A stretch of 64,000 nt of DNA from Brienomyrus brachyistius (taxonomy: Eukaryota; Chordata; Actinopteri; Osteoglossiformes; Mormyridae), in NCBI RefSeq assembly GCF_023856365.1, contig NC_064540.1, positions 16,213,191-16,277,190 on the forward strand, given 5' to 3'. Position numbers and translations under genes: made by a program. Shown here in pieces: positions 45,101 to 57,210 of this stretch (position 1 is the stretch's first letter; each line of letters starts with the position of its first letter). The notes under the pieces are model-generated. The model was not told the DNA's origin. It ran no database searches and saw only the letters and a program-made list of their open reading frames with translations.

Positions 45101-47522
45101 ACAGCTAATAACAATAATGATGAAGGGAAAGTGGTTGGAAGATGGATGGATGGATTTATAATGACTGACCACCAGAGGGCACTACAGATGACGTTTTATA
45201 ATACAAAGTCGCTGTATGATAAAGATGCTGTTTTCTTTTAAACCAGACAGGGGCAGCATATATCTGCATTGTGTTAAAGCTTCATGGAACGAAGCCTTTT
45301 TTAGGGTAATTCTTTATAGGTTCTTTTATAATTCAATTGCTTGCTGCTTAGGTTGTTGTCGGAAAATTACAGTGTGCATTCATATAACTAATAAAAATAT
45401 AAAAATGTTTCCATCACAACCTTGGTTTTTATCCGGCTTTTTATCAGGCTTGATTGAAATATTACCGAAACATAATCAAGAAATGAAAATCATGTGAATG
45501 TATTGCTTGACGATATTTATTTATTTAAATTCATTCATTGGACAATGCAATTTAATTTAAGTGATTTGATTAAGTGGTTGGGAATCCATTACCCAGGGTG
45601 CGCTGTGAGAAACCAGGGCTGGCCTGTTTCTGCTGTGAACGTCACTGCACTTCATCTGAATTGCTGTGTTTTCTGTATACGTAAAAGATTTTTTTTTAGA
45701 AAGAATGCTGTATATATTTTTCAAAGAGTTTTGTGGAAAAATACTTTCTGGTTTTGGCCTTTATTTTTTGTCTTGTATCATTTAGTGGTTTGCGTTTTTA
45801 GCTTTATGAGGCAAGGGAAGCCACATTTTCTGATGCATCTTCTCTTGCACAACACGGTCCAAGGCACATGTGAGGCAAAAAGGGGCCATAATTAATTAAG
45901 CATGAATAAAGTGCTATTTCAAGTTCGTAAAAACACAAACCTGCACTGTTGAATGTGAATTTGATTAAATTTGAGTCTAACCATCAGATAGAGACTTTCA
46001 GCACACTGGTTCTAGAGAAACCTAGTGAGATGATTCTAGGAAGGCTTTCAAAATCAGACTCTGAGACTCCAGTAGCCAAAGTAGCGAGAGACGATGCTGG
46101 ATTTTCGCCGGACAAAATCATCCGGGAAGTCACAGAGGACTGCAGTATGGCAGCTAAGGTGTTTGCGTCTCTCTCGGGCTGAGACCGGCCTTCAGAACTA
46201 CCTTCTTGAAAACGCTGAGTAGATATCATTTACGTTAGTGAAGCAGAAGCAGCTACTTACTAATTAGAACATGACTGCTCTTGAAAGGAATTGAAACAAG
46301 TTGCTCCTGGGTGTAAATCAGGCAGATCTTGCTGAGCTGAGGCAGTCCTGCATGAAGGCGCGAGCCATAATTCCTCTCTGCCACTATCAAAAAGTGATCA
46401 GTAAGTACAGGGGGGCTTCCTCCGCGAGCGCTGCGCTGCTTTAAAGCAGCATAATCACTTATTCAGTGTAACTGCTGATTACTTTTTCACGTGGATGCGC
46501 TGAGCTGGGCGTAATTTTCATTTCCGAAAAGAAACAAAGCTGGCGACATTTCGTGCTCTTTTCAAGCCTCTGTTTGACCTAATATCCAGTTTTGATTTTA
46601 GATACCATTCAGAGGAGGAAGGTCTTTGTTCCGTCAAAGCTTCAGATATAAAGAGCAGCTTTTCCCCTTGTTTTCAGAAATTAGTCACGCAGAGTCCCAA
46701 AGGGGGCGGCTTCGTTTATAATGGTTATTTTGCGCATTTTAATTTTAAATGTAAAAGCTCGACACATTTAATCAAATTTTGGTTTTGTGTAAAGAATGTA
46801 GAACTGGTTACAGACAAATCATAAAAGAGATATTTTACTTAAATGCTTTTCATAATGTTTCCTATCACATGCCGCATAAATAACCTGCATTTTGAAATGT
46901 TTTTTTTTTTTTCATATATTTTGAAGAAATATAGGTAATGGGGGGGTTTGGGGTGAGAGTTTGGAACATCTGTGTTTAACCCAAAAACGGCAGAACTGGG
47001 AGCATTAAAATTGAGGTCTAACCCCTTTAAGGGAGCCTGCAGCTCGTGAACCCTTTTACCTGCAAAGAAAGGCAGAGATCGTACATCTGTGTAATAAAAC
47101 GTGTGTACCCCCGGGGTCTCGGACTGCGCAAACCTTGAAATCCACCAGGCTGACCCTATTTAAACCACTAAGCACCAAACGGGTCGATTCTGGGTCAGAT
47201 GGATTTTATTGCCTAAGGTGCTGTTAGATATACATGCATATTTTGTTACACATACGACAAGGGGAACCATGGCAAGACATCAGATGATTTCAGGTTATCC
47301 CGACTGCAAACGGGAATTATTACCGGTTAAACATGACAGGGTCCTTATGTCACCTGCATATCACTATCATCATTTTATCATTATGTTTCATGTGACCTGG
47401 ATTTTATGGATTAAAAAAGTGAATGAAAACAAAGTCTAAAAGTTTGTTGAAGTAATAAAGTTCCCAGAGTAACAGTTTAAACCACCGTACAGACATATTA
47501 ATATAGTGAAACTGTTTTGTTT
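39191..47522. other. Long gene-free stretch, mostly unique sequence
   Basis: About 8.3 kb without a recognised exon. Minor items are a GT tract at 43166-43189, a hairpin-capable direct repeat of GTTTAATTGG at about 39935-39960, and short GATG repeats at 45141-45154. GC-richer patches at 41880-42060 and 43860-44780 contain overlapping open frames on both strands, which is typical of composition rather than genes. Confidence 0.4.
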
Positions 47523-47832
47523 GGTAACGTTTTACATTAACTGCATCTTCATCGTGTCTTTATAATGCATTCGTAGGACATTAATAAGCAACGTGTAAGT
47601 ATACCTTAACATCCTACTGCAACATACCTTAACATCCTTAATATACATTAATAAACATTATACAATTATAATCCTTGTTATTAACATATAATGTTTGTTA
47701 TTCATGTATATTAAAGCTGTTAAGGTATGTTTCAATATTAACGTATACTTACATGCTGTTTATGAAGGTGCAGTGAATGTTCTATGAATGCATTATAAAG
47801 GCATTATGCAGGTGCAGTTAATGTGAGTTTAA
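47523..47832. mobile_element. Palindromic MITE, third member of the GGTAAC family
   Basis: The left end GGTAACGTTTTACATTAACTGCA and the inverted right part with CATTAACTGCACCTGCATAATGCC, then TTTATAATGCATTCATAG, form the outer arms. CATACCTTAACAT and the inverted TTAAGGTATG pair inside. The first 40 bases closely match the element at 30131. The right terminus is too diverged to fix the edge or a target duplication. Confidence 0.7.
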
Positions 47833-47871
47833 GTTCTGATTCTGTTCACAGTTAACTGTTAATTTGGCAGT

Positions 47872-48088
47872 TAGGTGTTAATGGCTTAGTGGGTTAGGAC
47901 ACTGGGTTTGTGATCAGAAGGCTCCTGGTTTACATCCTGGTGTCAGCAGACTGGTTTCACTGCTGGGTCCTTATGCAAGGCCTGTAAACCCCAATCGCTC
48001 CAATTACTGTCTGACCCCGCCTTCTCAAATGCACGTCACTTTGGATTAAAGTGCATGCTAAATAAATCAAATGCAAATAAATCCCCCC
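47872..48088 (+). mobile_element. tRNA-derived SINE, different family from the TGGA-tailed one
   Basis: The tRNA-like head has TTAGTGGGTTAGG as an A-box-like motif and GGTTTACATCC at the B-box position, one or two changes from GGTTCGAATCC. The body GTCCTTATGCAAGGCCTGTAAACCCCAATCGCTCCAATTACTGTCTGACCC leads to CTTTGGATTAAAGTGCATGCTAAATAAATCAAATG, the end familiar from widespread fish SINEs ('ctttggataaaagcgtctgctaaatg'). Target duplications are not evident, so it is an older copy. Confidence 0.75.
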
Positions 48089-51000
48089 ACGGCTGGGACA
48101 CAGAGTTCCTGCCCCCTTCAGTTACTACAGGGAATTAGTGTTACAGAATTAAGCTGGATGCACAGAGAGCACCATAATCGAGAGATATATCCAGAGCCCT
48201 GTAATCAGAGCGAATGCACTAACATGCATGAACAATCATGAAGAGACCAGCTTCAAACGCGCGATGATCTGCAGTGTCACCCCTCCCCCGACCCTGCCAC
48301 TCCCTTGTGTACAGCCAATCATCGGCATGACGTCGTTGTGGGTGAGGGGATTAGTGTCTTTGTGCCCCGTTCCCAGTGTGAATGCACCAGGTGTGCAGGC
48401 ATGATAAAGGCATGTCATCCATTTAGAAAAGGGGACGTCGTGCTTTGTGAGGTGAATTCCTGCTGCCCCACAGCATGACAGAGAGCTGACACTAATCTGT
48501 GCTGCGATTACAGGATAGTCACTGATTATTACTCCAGTGATTAGTTAATCACGAGTGATCTATCCATCGCGTTTGGTCGGAAGTCTTACTAGTTGCATAC
48601 TAGTTCTTGGGGAGAGGTATGCAGATGAGAGACATCCTGATTTTGTTCAGTTCGATGTGTCCATGGGTCAACAAGAGAGGGGGGGGTTCACTTTTTTAAC
48701 CAATTTTTTTTTTTAATTTTCAAACTCAAGGCTTCCAGGTGTCTGGCTCAGCAACTAAGCCTCTGTGCGTGTGAGTGGAGGGTTACTGGTTCAAGCCTCA
48801 TTATTTTCATCATCACCATGAAATAACGACACACCCTTACACTGCTCCATACTGCCTTTGCAGGTGAGCATATTCTGTTTTGCGTTTGTGTATCTATGAC
48901 ATGTCCCTTAACGAAAGGCATGCACAACAAAACAGGTACTAAAAAGTCTGTGCGCCGTGCCACTTAACAGAAAACGCTGTTTTTAATTAATGCACTGATG
49001 TCATACAAGGAAGACTGTGATTGGTTAAAGCGGGGAACCATAAGCCCCTCCCTTCTTGACCCAGGGACACGTCGAACTCGGTAAAATCAGGACGTGCTGC
49101 AGCTGAGGATGTTGCCAGGTCTGTGACAGGCAGCCACTCTCATGAACGGCTCCTGTGGGGGACGTAATGGCCGCCACTCATCTGGTCACCAGCGGATGAA
49201 AGGCAGCTCTGAATCCGTTTCCCTCGGCTGACCGGGACCGATTTGGCCGCAGTCCTTTCCGTACTGCATGGCTGGCTGGAGTTGACACTGAGGGTGTCTC
49301 CACTGGCAACCCTGTGATAAAAACACGGGACATAGTGTCTTAGAGGGCGACGTTTTGTTCCTGCATGATTGAGAGCGCGCATTTTACCCGAACAGCCTGT
49401 CCCGTGTGTGTCCGGCTCTGTGGATTTAATGGATTCTGAGTGGGCTGCGGCAAAGTGGAAAATGGTTACTTGTTCACCTGTCCTTCTCCTATTCAATTTC
49501 CTTTTCACCATTTTGTTTTTTGCCTTGAAAGGATCTCGTGGCAGATGGACGCCTTTGCCCGGAGGTGTGATGCATTCTCCTGCCGTCTCTAGTGCATTAA
49601 AAGCTTTTTCCTCTTTCTGGGAGGTGTATAACACGGTAATAGGCGTTACTTTTCTAATTTGCCAATGAATGGGCAGCCAGGAGTAAAGACATACCATGGA
49701 GGCCACAGCGGAGTGCTTAATAAACCCGATTACATTACAGAAACCTGCTTCTTGTGCCACTTGGGGTCAGACTCTGGTCCTACAGCAGTACCGTAATTTC
49801 TGGAATAGCTGCAGTTGGCTTTTGGCAACATCTCCGCCTTTTCCCTGCTAACAAAAGATCACCTGTGCAGCTGCGGCATTCCTGTCAGCATTAGAAAGAC
49901 TTTGTAACACGCAGGCGACAGACATACAGCAGGCGTGTTTTATGCCCACTTAGCTGTCGTCGCGTGTGGCAGGTGACGTGCCTAAAAAGCCCCCACCCCC
50001 GATCGACAGTGTGTGATGTTTACCCGAGACTGACGCCCCCTTGCTGAGCACAGAGAACACAAAGTGAGGAGATGTAGGTCACCCGTCACGAGTGGGGTTC
50101 ACAGCCGATAAGATCCTGGAAGTTAACTTTAATAAGTCAGCTGCTGCATTCCTGTAGTCCTTGAGGGGGGTAGGGGTGCTGTCTGCGATTACCCAGCATT
50201 CCCGGGAACTTCCTGTGTTGCAAGCTACCTGATGGAAATTAAATACAGAAGCTACATCCAGAGCTCTTTTTTCTGGGTGTAACTGTGGGTCATGTGACTG
50301 ATTCCTTTTTCAGTACAGGATTGCTACAAACTGCTTACGCTGGTCAAGGTCTCGGGAACAGTATGTCAATATTATGATAATTCTTTTAATCATTGTTATT
50401 ACTTCTAATAAGTAAAATACTAATCCTGTAAATCTTAAACTGATTCAAAGCAGTAGAATTGTTTGGATACCACATGCAACATGGCAGCCCTTTGTGATGG
50501 AGATCCAGGGCGTGTTTGCAAAGGAGACAAATTTATGGCCTGGATTGTGTGGCTGCCTTTTTAGCTAAGAACCCTTTGGTTTCTACAGAGGAACCAGAGA
50601 CAAAGCAGCATGCGGTTGATTGAGATTATACCTCACTGGAGATGTACAATGAGCACATTAGACTCCACGTCACTGAAGAAAGTGCCAAAGGCCGATTGGA
50701 CCCACCAACAGCTTCTGATTTGCGACACACATAAAAAACGGCAAACCAGTGCTGTGCCTGGAAGAGGCGAGTAAAACCACAAAGCATGTCTGCGACAGAC
50801 GAAACTAATTTTGAATTCGACGGCTTGCTTGTGGTTGTACGGAGTCCTAATAACATGCGAGGCCATTGTTAATTAACTTCCCGCATGCCATGCCTTTCCA
50901 GCCTATATCTCCATGGCAACCATCTGGCAGTTCTTCGGCACGGTGCAAAAGCTGCAGATGTATTTCTGACTGGCCCTTCTTACCTTGCCATGTACTTTAC

Positions 51001-52615
51001 GCGCCAAAAGATATTTAAGATAAAGGACACGACAGTAGCCGCTGACGATTCCGAGCCAATAAAATAACACCACAATGCATGACTCCCTCATTTCCTTGGC
51101 ACGAATTTCAGTGGATATGGAAAAATACATGGCAGGGATTCTGTTTGGGTTTCATCTGCAGAATATTCAGGGGATTCATGGGAAATGCGTGAGTGCGCCG
51201 CCTGTGAATGAGCGGCACGCGCAACATTAGCTGTAACGTTAGCGTTAGCCGCTGCTGCTAGCTGCCGGCTGCAGCACTACATCATTTATCATACTGGCTC
51301 AGCTTCCCTGGCCTGGGGGGGCGGGATCTGCATTCCTACACACCCAGGCCCCGGCAAACCAGCCTTATCATGTATGCAGGAACCGAGGTTCAGTGTCTTT
51401 GTCCTATCAAAAAACAAACACACAGACACACACACACAGAGGAAAAAAACAAAGAGCAATTTATCATACAAACACCCTAAAACTGTCTAGGGACATTTCA
51501 GTCTTCATAATGGTTCATTTTTTGTTTCAGCATTTATGTATGTTATTATTTGCAAATGATGCACTTTCTTCAGTCATATGATTTTTTTAGAGCAGTGAGT
51601 AAAAACCCCAGCATAGCTTTGCTGGAATTGCTTTTACTTGTGTTTCAGTTCACAACAGCAATGCCACTCAAATGATATGATATTTGGTTGTTACTTTTTT
51701 AAGTGACGCTACGAGACCAATCAAATTTCAGATGTTGCATGGGCGATGCTTTCAGCCTGAATGTGATGACCTTTGCTGCACACCTTGATGTCCACAATCT
51801 ATCAACCCGGAACTCCCCTCCCCCAGATGAGCTGTGCTGGCCAAACGACTGAGGTGCAAATCCCTGTTTGACAGATCAGGAAAGCATTTGATTGAAAGTG
51901 ACAAAATAACACACCCCTGGTGTCTCCGGGGACAAATTCTATTAGGTTGTTATGAGCTGCTCCCGGGAAAGTGATTCAAATAAGTATCTGGATGAGGAAG
52001 TCCGTCCTTTGTTCTGATCTTTTAACTTCATCAAGGGAATTACATGAGATTTTTACAAAATGAATTGCCCTACAGTCTGCGGGGTCGTGCGATCTGCGAA
52101 AGTGCCCTGTGAACTGTTCATTCAGCTCGAAGAAAGCAAAGATGGCGGTGAGATTCTCCTCATATCTCAGAAAGTACAAAGTGAAACGCGACAATTTTCA
52201 AATATCGAGCTGCTGCATCTTTGAAGTCTTTCTCACATAGTGCTGAGAGCTGATACATGAGCGCCGCTTGACCAATGTGACCAAGAGTGAGTGCAAATAT
52301 AATTACCTGCATGAATGCACCATCATTGCATTGCACTCGCCCAGTGAAGAATTTAATTACCGCATGTTAAATTCTTTCACATCAGAAAATGACCTTAGAA
52401 AACCTTTCTTTTAAGCTCATCAGCACAATGCACTGTGGATGATCTGCTGCAACCGCACGCTTGTAATACACGTCATGTGATCATTCTTTGCGCATCGCAT
52501 TTATGTATAATATGAAAAATTCATTGCTGTCTATCTTCCAACCTATTATCTAGCATGGGGTATTCGGGGGGGTGGGGTGCATACTAAACTTCATATGAGT
52601 TCGGTTAGCGAAAGG
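48089..52615. other. Mostly unassigned sequence
   Basis: No exon is recognised in 4.5 kb. A decayed tRNA-like SINE head is at 48738-48800 (listed). The 206-codon minus-strand open frame at 49140-49760 has no recognisable domain and lies in a GC-richer patch, so I do not call it. A short CA tract lies at 51416-51438. Confidence 0.4.
48738..48802 (+). mobile_element. Decayed tRNA-like SINE head (tentative)
   Basis: TGTCTGGCTCAGCAACTAAGCC is A-box-like. GAGTGGAGGGTTACTGGTTCAAGCCTCA matches the anticodon-to-B-box part (GGTTCAAGCCT) of fish tRNA-derived SINEs. No body or tail follows clearly. It is not a functional tRNA gene because the acceptor stem halves do not pair. Confidence 0.4.
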
Positions 52616-52623
52616 ACAAACAC

Positions 52624-52917
52624 CAGGGACGGGTTATGGGTTGTGTGGGCTCCTGGGCAAAACGTTCCCCCCACCTACAGCACCACCACCACAACCACCA
52701 CAATTCAAGGGCCCTTGGCAGCCAAACGCCCTCACTATAGGGTCAGGGGCCCTTGTAGGCAGAGGATCAAAGAATGTAGGCCCTCTAAAATAGACAAACG
52801 AAAATACATTGTTGATAAGCGTTACAAATTGTTTTGGGCTAGGGGCCCCACGGGCCCCCTGCACCCCAAGGGCCCCTGGGCAGCGGCCCCGCTGGCTCGG
52901 TCCGTAATCCGTCCCTG
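52624..52917. mobile_element. hAT-type MITE, GGGGCCCC-rich, with perfect 8-bp target duplication
   Basis: The 294-bp element starts CAGGGACGGGTTATGGGTTG and ends CCGTAATCCGTCCCTG, so the ends are inverted repeats with CAGGG termini. Identical 8-bp flanks, ACAAACAC, lie at 52616-52623 and 52918-52925, diagnostic of an hAT insertion. Inner blocks GGCTCCTGGGC and GCCCCTGGGCAGC, and repeated GGGCCC motifs, allow further folding. It is much more GC-rich than the flanks. The 113- and 97-codon frames running across it on either strand are by-products of the composition and are not genes. Confidence 0.93.
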
Positions 52918-52925
52918 ACAAACAC

Positions 52926-55186
52926 ACCTTTTTTATGACACGTACAGAGCCCCCACTTTAGCAGTTACACCATTGTCGCTTCTCTGCTCCCCGGATGGGT
53001 GTGCGATCCTGTCCCTGATCTGATAATGCATGACAAACATAAAAGAGTCGCGATGAGATCATGGATAATGATTATGCACAGAGAAAGTGTTATTTCTGCT
53101 ACAGTGCTGATTCCTGCTCTGATGATCTGCCGTCCAGTCCGGGTCAGCTGGAAGATGCATATAAATCTTGAGGTTACATGTCACTTTTTTTTTAAAATAA
53201 ATTTATTAATAAATAAGCTACAAAAGATGACAACTATAGTCTAGATTTTACAAAAAAGAAATGATTAAAACTTAATCCTAGAACACTGATATTTCGTGTG
53301 ACCAAAGTGAATCTCTCCGGCAATGACATCGTTTTTCTCCAATGACCTTAAATTAATTCCTTGTAGAAATCTGGCAGGATTGTACTGCACGCCTCCAAAC
53401 CCTGCTCTGGTTACACTCGTTATTTACAGTCATTTTCGGTATTTTCACTAGAATGCTTCTTGTATATATATCTTTTTTAAATTGCACGTTGCACCTTCAT
53501 ACTCACGGCGATATACTGAGGATTAAAAGTAACCAAGCAAATAAAATTGTTTCTGCAAGTTGATTACCAGGTGAGATACTAAAAGCTTCCGACGTCAATA
53601 TTCACAGTAATCCCAGTAAGAGATGCACCACACTGGCTATTACTGCAGCTATTACGTGATAATTTTATTTGTTGCTGTGTAGCTCATTTAGAGCAGTGGA
53701 TTCTGGGAAAGTCCACAATGAAGTTACACAGTCAGAAGGGACTGTTCTCCAGGAATGGTGATGACTGCCAGAGGAAAACAGCATCTCTTTTTGCTGCCAT
53801 TAATATTGAATGAAAACGGGTGATATTCTTCAGCAATGTACTTCCTCAAACACGTTTGTGCTTTCTCAAATGTATCCTGTATGCGGGAAGAGCAGAATTA
53901 TTACTTAACCCCAACTGGGTTACAACTGCTATGTGCATAAAAGCTTCAGGAACATCTAAACTGTAGCTTAACATAGCATGCTTTCAGGAGACCACAATCG
54001 TAAACATGACAGCAGGTACTTTAAGGACCTGGGAGATCAATCGATTAGGCAAAGGGCACGTAGGTCTATCAGCACTGTGTATGTCATAGTCAAAAACAGT
54101 GCAAATACTTTTTTATATATATATTTCGACGAGTCTAACTGATTATCAATGTATTTTTTTGATGTGAAATTTAAGATAAACTTACTTTAAAACAGCACAA
54201 ATCAGACACTGCCTCATATTGATGAATATCATTGTGTCGTACTAATGTGTCATACTAATGAATAACTTCTTAGTAATTGCACCCTGGTGTGTGTGTTTAC
54301 GCAAAGTGTGTCAGCCTTATAACCCCATTCTGCTCTTGTTTTGGCATTTGTCACTCGCTATGTGTGTGAAGATGTATGCAAAGATGCCATATTTCGCTGT
54401 TTCCACGTAGAAATTTGGAAGTTGCTCAGTTCGGCATTAAAGGGCGTATCTGTTAGAGGGGACGGCATGTTACTGTGAGTCAGAAATGGAAGCAAAAGGC
54501 CGCGGTAAAAATGTGCCTAAAAGACTAACTGCGGAAACAGCTTGTCCGGGAAGCACAAGGAGACAATGCCTTTCTTGTGCTAGAGCTCTACTCACAATGT
54601 TGCGTCACAGAAACAAATTCGGGCCACAAACTTGGTAAATTGTTAAAAAGCTTTGTTAAAAGAAAGGGCACAGAGATGAGCTGTTGTCGTGTCATTTTCA
54701 TTTTTTCACTCCATGGCCCAATTGTTTACAACTGAGGATTCATGAAATTTATGATTCACTAAACGGGATTTTCTTACTTACTACATTTTTTATTCATTCC
54801 GTTTATTCATACTGGCAGCCAGCCACCTGTGTGTGATGTGCCTAATTTCCACGGTTGTTCAGTTCTGTTACGGGAAACCTTACTGTCATCGACAGACAGC
54901 TGGAAAACATTTCTTCTTTCGACTTTGCCTGTCCATGAGACGTGTCCGTCTGAATCGGCAAAGCATCCCTGTTTGCCTGCTATCCTTAGATACTTTGAGA
55001 CCAAAGTCCAGCGCATGAAAAGCAATAACTCATCTCATCTCTTAAACAGACATTCATTTAAGTACAAGTCGTTAAAAATATAATCTCCTTTTTTCAAATT
55101 TCGTACTGAATAAACAAAGAACATAACAGCAGGACAAAACTCCCAAGGATGAGATGCCAGCTCCACACCAGCCCCAGCCTATCATG
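52926..55186. other. Unassigned AT-rich sequence
   Basis: No gene, array or transposon is recognised over 2.2 kb. Long A and T runs are frequent near 53180-53220 and 54110-54160. Confidence 0.4.
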
Positions 55187-55233
55187 TATAACCTCTGTTA
55201 TAACCTCTGTTATAACCTCTGTTATAACCTCTG
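55187..55233. repeat. Four-copy 12-bp tandem repeat
   Basis: TATAACCTCTGT is repeated four times with almost no variation, the last copy losing its final base. Too short to call a minisatellite locus with confidence, but very regular. Confidence 0.9.
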
Positions 55234-55324
55234 AAGTGTGGAAAGCTAAATACAAGAATATACCCCTATTCAATTTAGGAATACAATAAACAGTACAATT
55301 TCACTCAGTTGTTCAGTAACATCT

Positions 55325-55350
55325 CCCATCCATCCATCCATCCATCCATC

Positions 55351-55382
<32 letters not shown>

Positions 55383-55477
55383 CATACATACACACACACA
55401 AACACACATAAATACATATATATATACATACACATATATATATACACATACATATACATATATACATATACATATAC
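55325..55477. repeat. Compound (CATC)n/(CA)n/(TA)n/(CATA)n microsatellite
   Basis: (CATC)n at 55325-55351 is followed by (CA)n, then alternating TA, CATA and CA blocks to 55477. Both strands give long VCVCMYIYI or HTHTHIYI frames that are artefacts. The 3' edge abuts the 143-bp repeat at 55478. Confidence 0.95.
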
Positions 55478-55620
55478 GGAGGCCGGCAAACTTGTGTATT
55501 GACACCCCCTATGTTTGCTTCCATAGTTCCATTCAGTTGGACAGGCAGCGCCCCGTCATCAAACATGCCTCCTGTTCAGCAACCACAACTCAGAGACACT
55601 GACACTTCCTCACAGAGCTA
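55478..55620. repeat. Unnamed 143-bp dispersed repeat, copy A
   Basis: This segment aligns without any gap to 61938-62080 in the same orientation. I count about 113 matches in 143 positions (about 79%). Invariant blocks include GGAGGCCGGCAAACTT, TTGACAGGCAGCGCC-like sequence and ATGCCTCCTGTTCAGCAAC. It has no pol III boxes, tail or inverted ends. On the minus strand both copies have an ATG followed by 29 open codons, but a stop precedes it in both, so coding is unlikely. Class unknown; it may be part of a larger transposon. Confidence 0.8.
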
Positions 55621-55637
55621 AGCAAAGAATTGACCTC

Positions 55638-55935
55638 TGTGTAACTTATTCCACCTGTTTCTTGTTGTCTCATGCTTGTCCTGATTGATTGACTTGATTA
55701 TATTCTACACCTGCTCCTTGTTAGATTTGTTCTCTGTATGTATTTAAGTACCTGTTCTTGTTCCGTTCCTTCTTGGTTTATTTTGGCTATTTCTGTCTCA
55801 CCAGTTTGCAGTTGACCCCTTGTGGTTCCTTTACTTTCTGATTCCCCGATTGTGTTTCATTTTTGGTAATAAACCCTGATTTATTGGAGCCTCAACGTAA
55901 ATTGTTCTCCCAGTGCTGTGCCCTACTGGAACACA
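55638..55935 (+). mobile_element. LTR-like segment, possible solo LTR (tentative)
   Basis: The segment begins TGTAACTTATTCCACCTG and carries a TATA-like TATTTAAG at about 55741-55748. It then has a pyrimidine-rich middle, a polyadenylation signal AATAAA at 55868-55873, and ends near GGAACACA. This order, with CTCATGCTTG, CCTGTTCTTGTTCC and GGTAATAAACCCTGATTTATTGGAG, resembles solo LTRs of fish Ty3/gypsy elements. No matching target duplication was found at either edge, so the boundaries and identity are uncertain. It could instead be a retroposed 3' UTR. Confidence 0.35.
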
Positions 55936-56300
55936 TAACCACATACACACACACAATAGTACAGTATTATTGCAGGAATGTGAAATATTTAACATTGTGA
56001 ACATGATTCCTTAATTATATAAATTGGTGGCATACAGAGGGAACACTCACCGTCGGTCAGTTCAGCAAAGCATTACCTTAATGGGATTCTTATTTGCAAC
56101 CCAATGAGAGAGAGACAGGCGTTCGCGATCCTTCGCTTCTGAATGAATGTATGTCACTAAGCAGTGCTGCAGACCGCCTGGCAATACGATCTGTCACTAA
56201 AAAAAAGAGGCAAGTAAATAAGTGAAAGGGTTAAAAAAAAAACAGGCTGGATATTTATTTCCAGGCCATTTATTCTCATTAAACAGCCTAAAGGACATCA
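55936..56300. other. Unassigned sequence
   Basis: No gene or recognised repeat. A short CA tract lies at about 55945-55955. Confidence 0.4.
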
Positions 56301-56376
56301 GTGGGGGTGGGGGGGGGGGGGTCCTGCCCCACGGAGGTACCAGAGGGAGGGAGGGAGAGAGAGAGAGAAAGAGAGG
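56301..56376 (+). repeat. G-run (G-quadruplex candidate) followed by GGGA/GA tract
   Basis: G5-T-G13-type runs at 56303-56321 are followed by (GGGA)n and (GA)n at 56342-56376. Homopurine sequence of this kind can form G-quadruplex or triplex structures and is often misassembled. Confidence 0.8.
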
Positions 56377-56505
56377 TAGCGACTGATTTCACTCATGGTA
56401 CTGCTGTGGAGCGTGACACCTCTGACGGAGTTACCTTCTGTCTGCAAACCGAACAGCGATGGCGATGAGGAATTGGCCTTCATATCGTCAGTATAAGATC
56501 CAGGC

Positions 56506-57153
56506 CGTGCGTGTATATGTGCATGTGTGAGTGTGCGTGTGTGAGTGTGCGTGTGTATGTGTGTGTATATGTGCATGTGTGAGTGTGCGTGTGTGTATGT
56601 GTGTGTATATGTGCATGTGTGAGTGTGCGTCTGTGTGTGTGTGTGTGCATGGGGCATGGATAGCCAGTCAACGCTGCCGACAGAATCAGGCTTCATGTCC
56701 TCACTATAAGAATCGGACTGTGTGTGCGTATGTGTGTGCGTATGTTTGTGTGTATGTGTGTGCGTATGTTTGTGTGTATGTGTGTGCGTATGTTTGTGTG
56801 TATGTGTGTGCGTATGTTTGTGTGTATGTGTGTGCGTATGTTTGTGTGTATGTGTGTGCGTATGTTTGTGTGTATGTGTGTGCGTATGTTTGTGTGTATG
56901 TGTGTGCGTATGTTTGTGTGTATGTGTGTGCGTATGTTTGTGTGTATGTGTGTGCGTATGTTTGTGTGTATGTGTGTGTGTGTGCGTATGTTTGTGCGTA
57001 TGTGTGTGCGTATGTTTGTGTGTATGTGTGTGCGTATGTGTGTGCGTATGTGTGTGCGTATGTTTGTGCGTATGTGTGTGCGTATGTTTGTGCGTATGTG
57101 TGTGCGTATGTGTGTGCGTATGTGTGTGCGTATGTGTGTGCGTACTGTATGTG
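56506..57153. repeat. GT-rich compound array with 24-bp unit
   Basis: Two arrays are separated by 60 bp of non-repetitive sequence. The first (56506-56654) is GTGTGTGAGTGTGCGTGTGT-like. The second (56718-57153) consists mainly of a 24-bp unit, GCGTATGTTTGTGTGTATGT plus GTGT, about 18 units, with a shorter 10-bp GTGTGTGCGTAT-type unit at the right. Each array is preceded by related sequence (CTTCATATCGTCAGTATAAGA at 56478 and CTTCATGTCCTCACTATAAGA at 56690), so array and flank were duplicated together. Very long frames in all directions (up to 302 codons) are artefacts. Confidence 0.95.
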
Positions 57154-57210
57154 TGCCCGGTGGGGGGTGGATAGCCAGTGGAAGATGCTGAGGGATCCAT
57201 TTTCACTATG

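Noticed and set aside
49140..49760. 206-codon minus-strand open frame
   Set aside because: No recognisable domain, biased basic composition, and an overlapping + frame of 99 codons. A GC-richer patch is the simpler explanation.
52577..52927. 113-codon + and 97-codon - frames with Gly/Pro/Ala-rich peptides
   Set aside because: Both run through the GC-rich hAT MITE and its target duplications. Length reflects composition.
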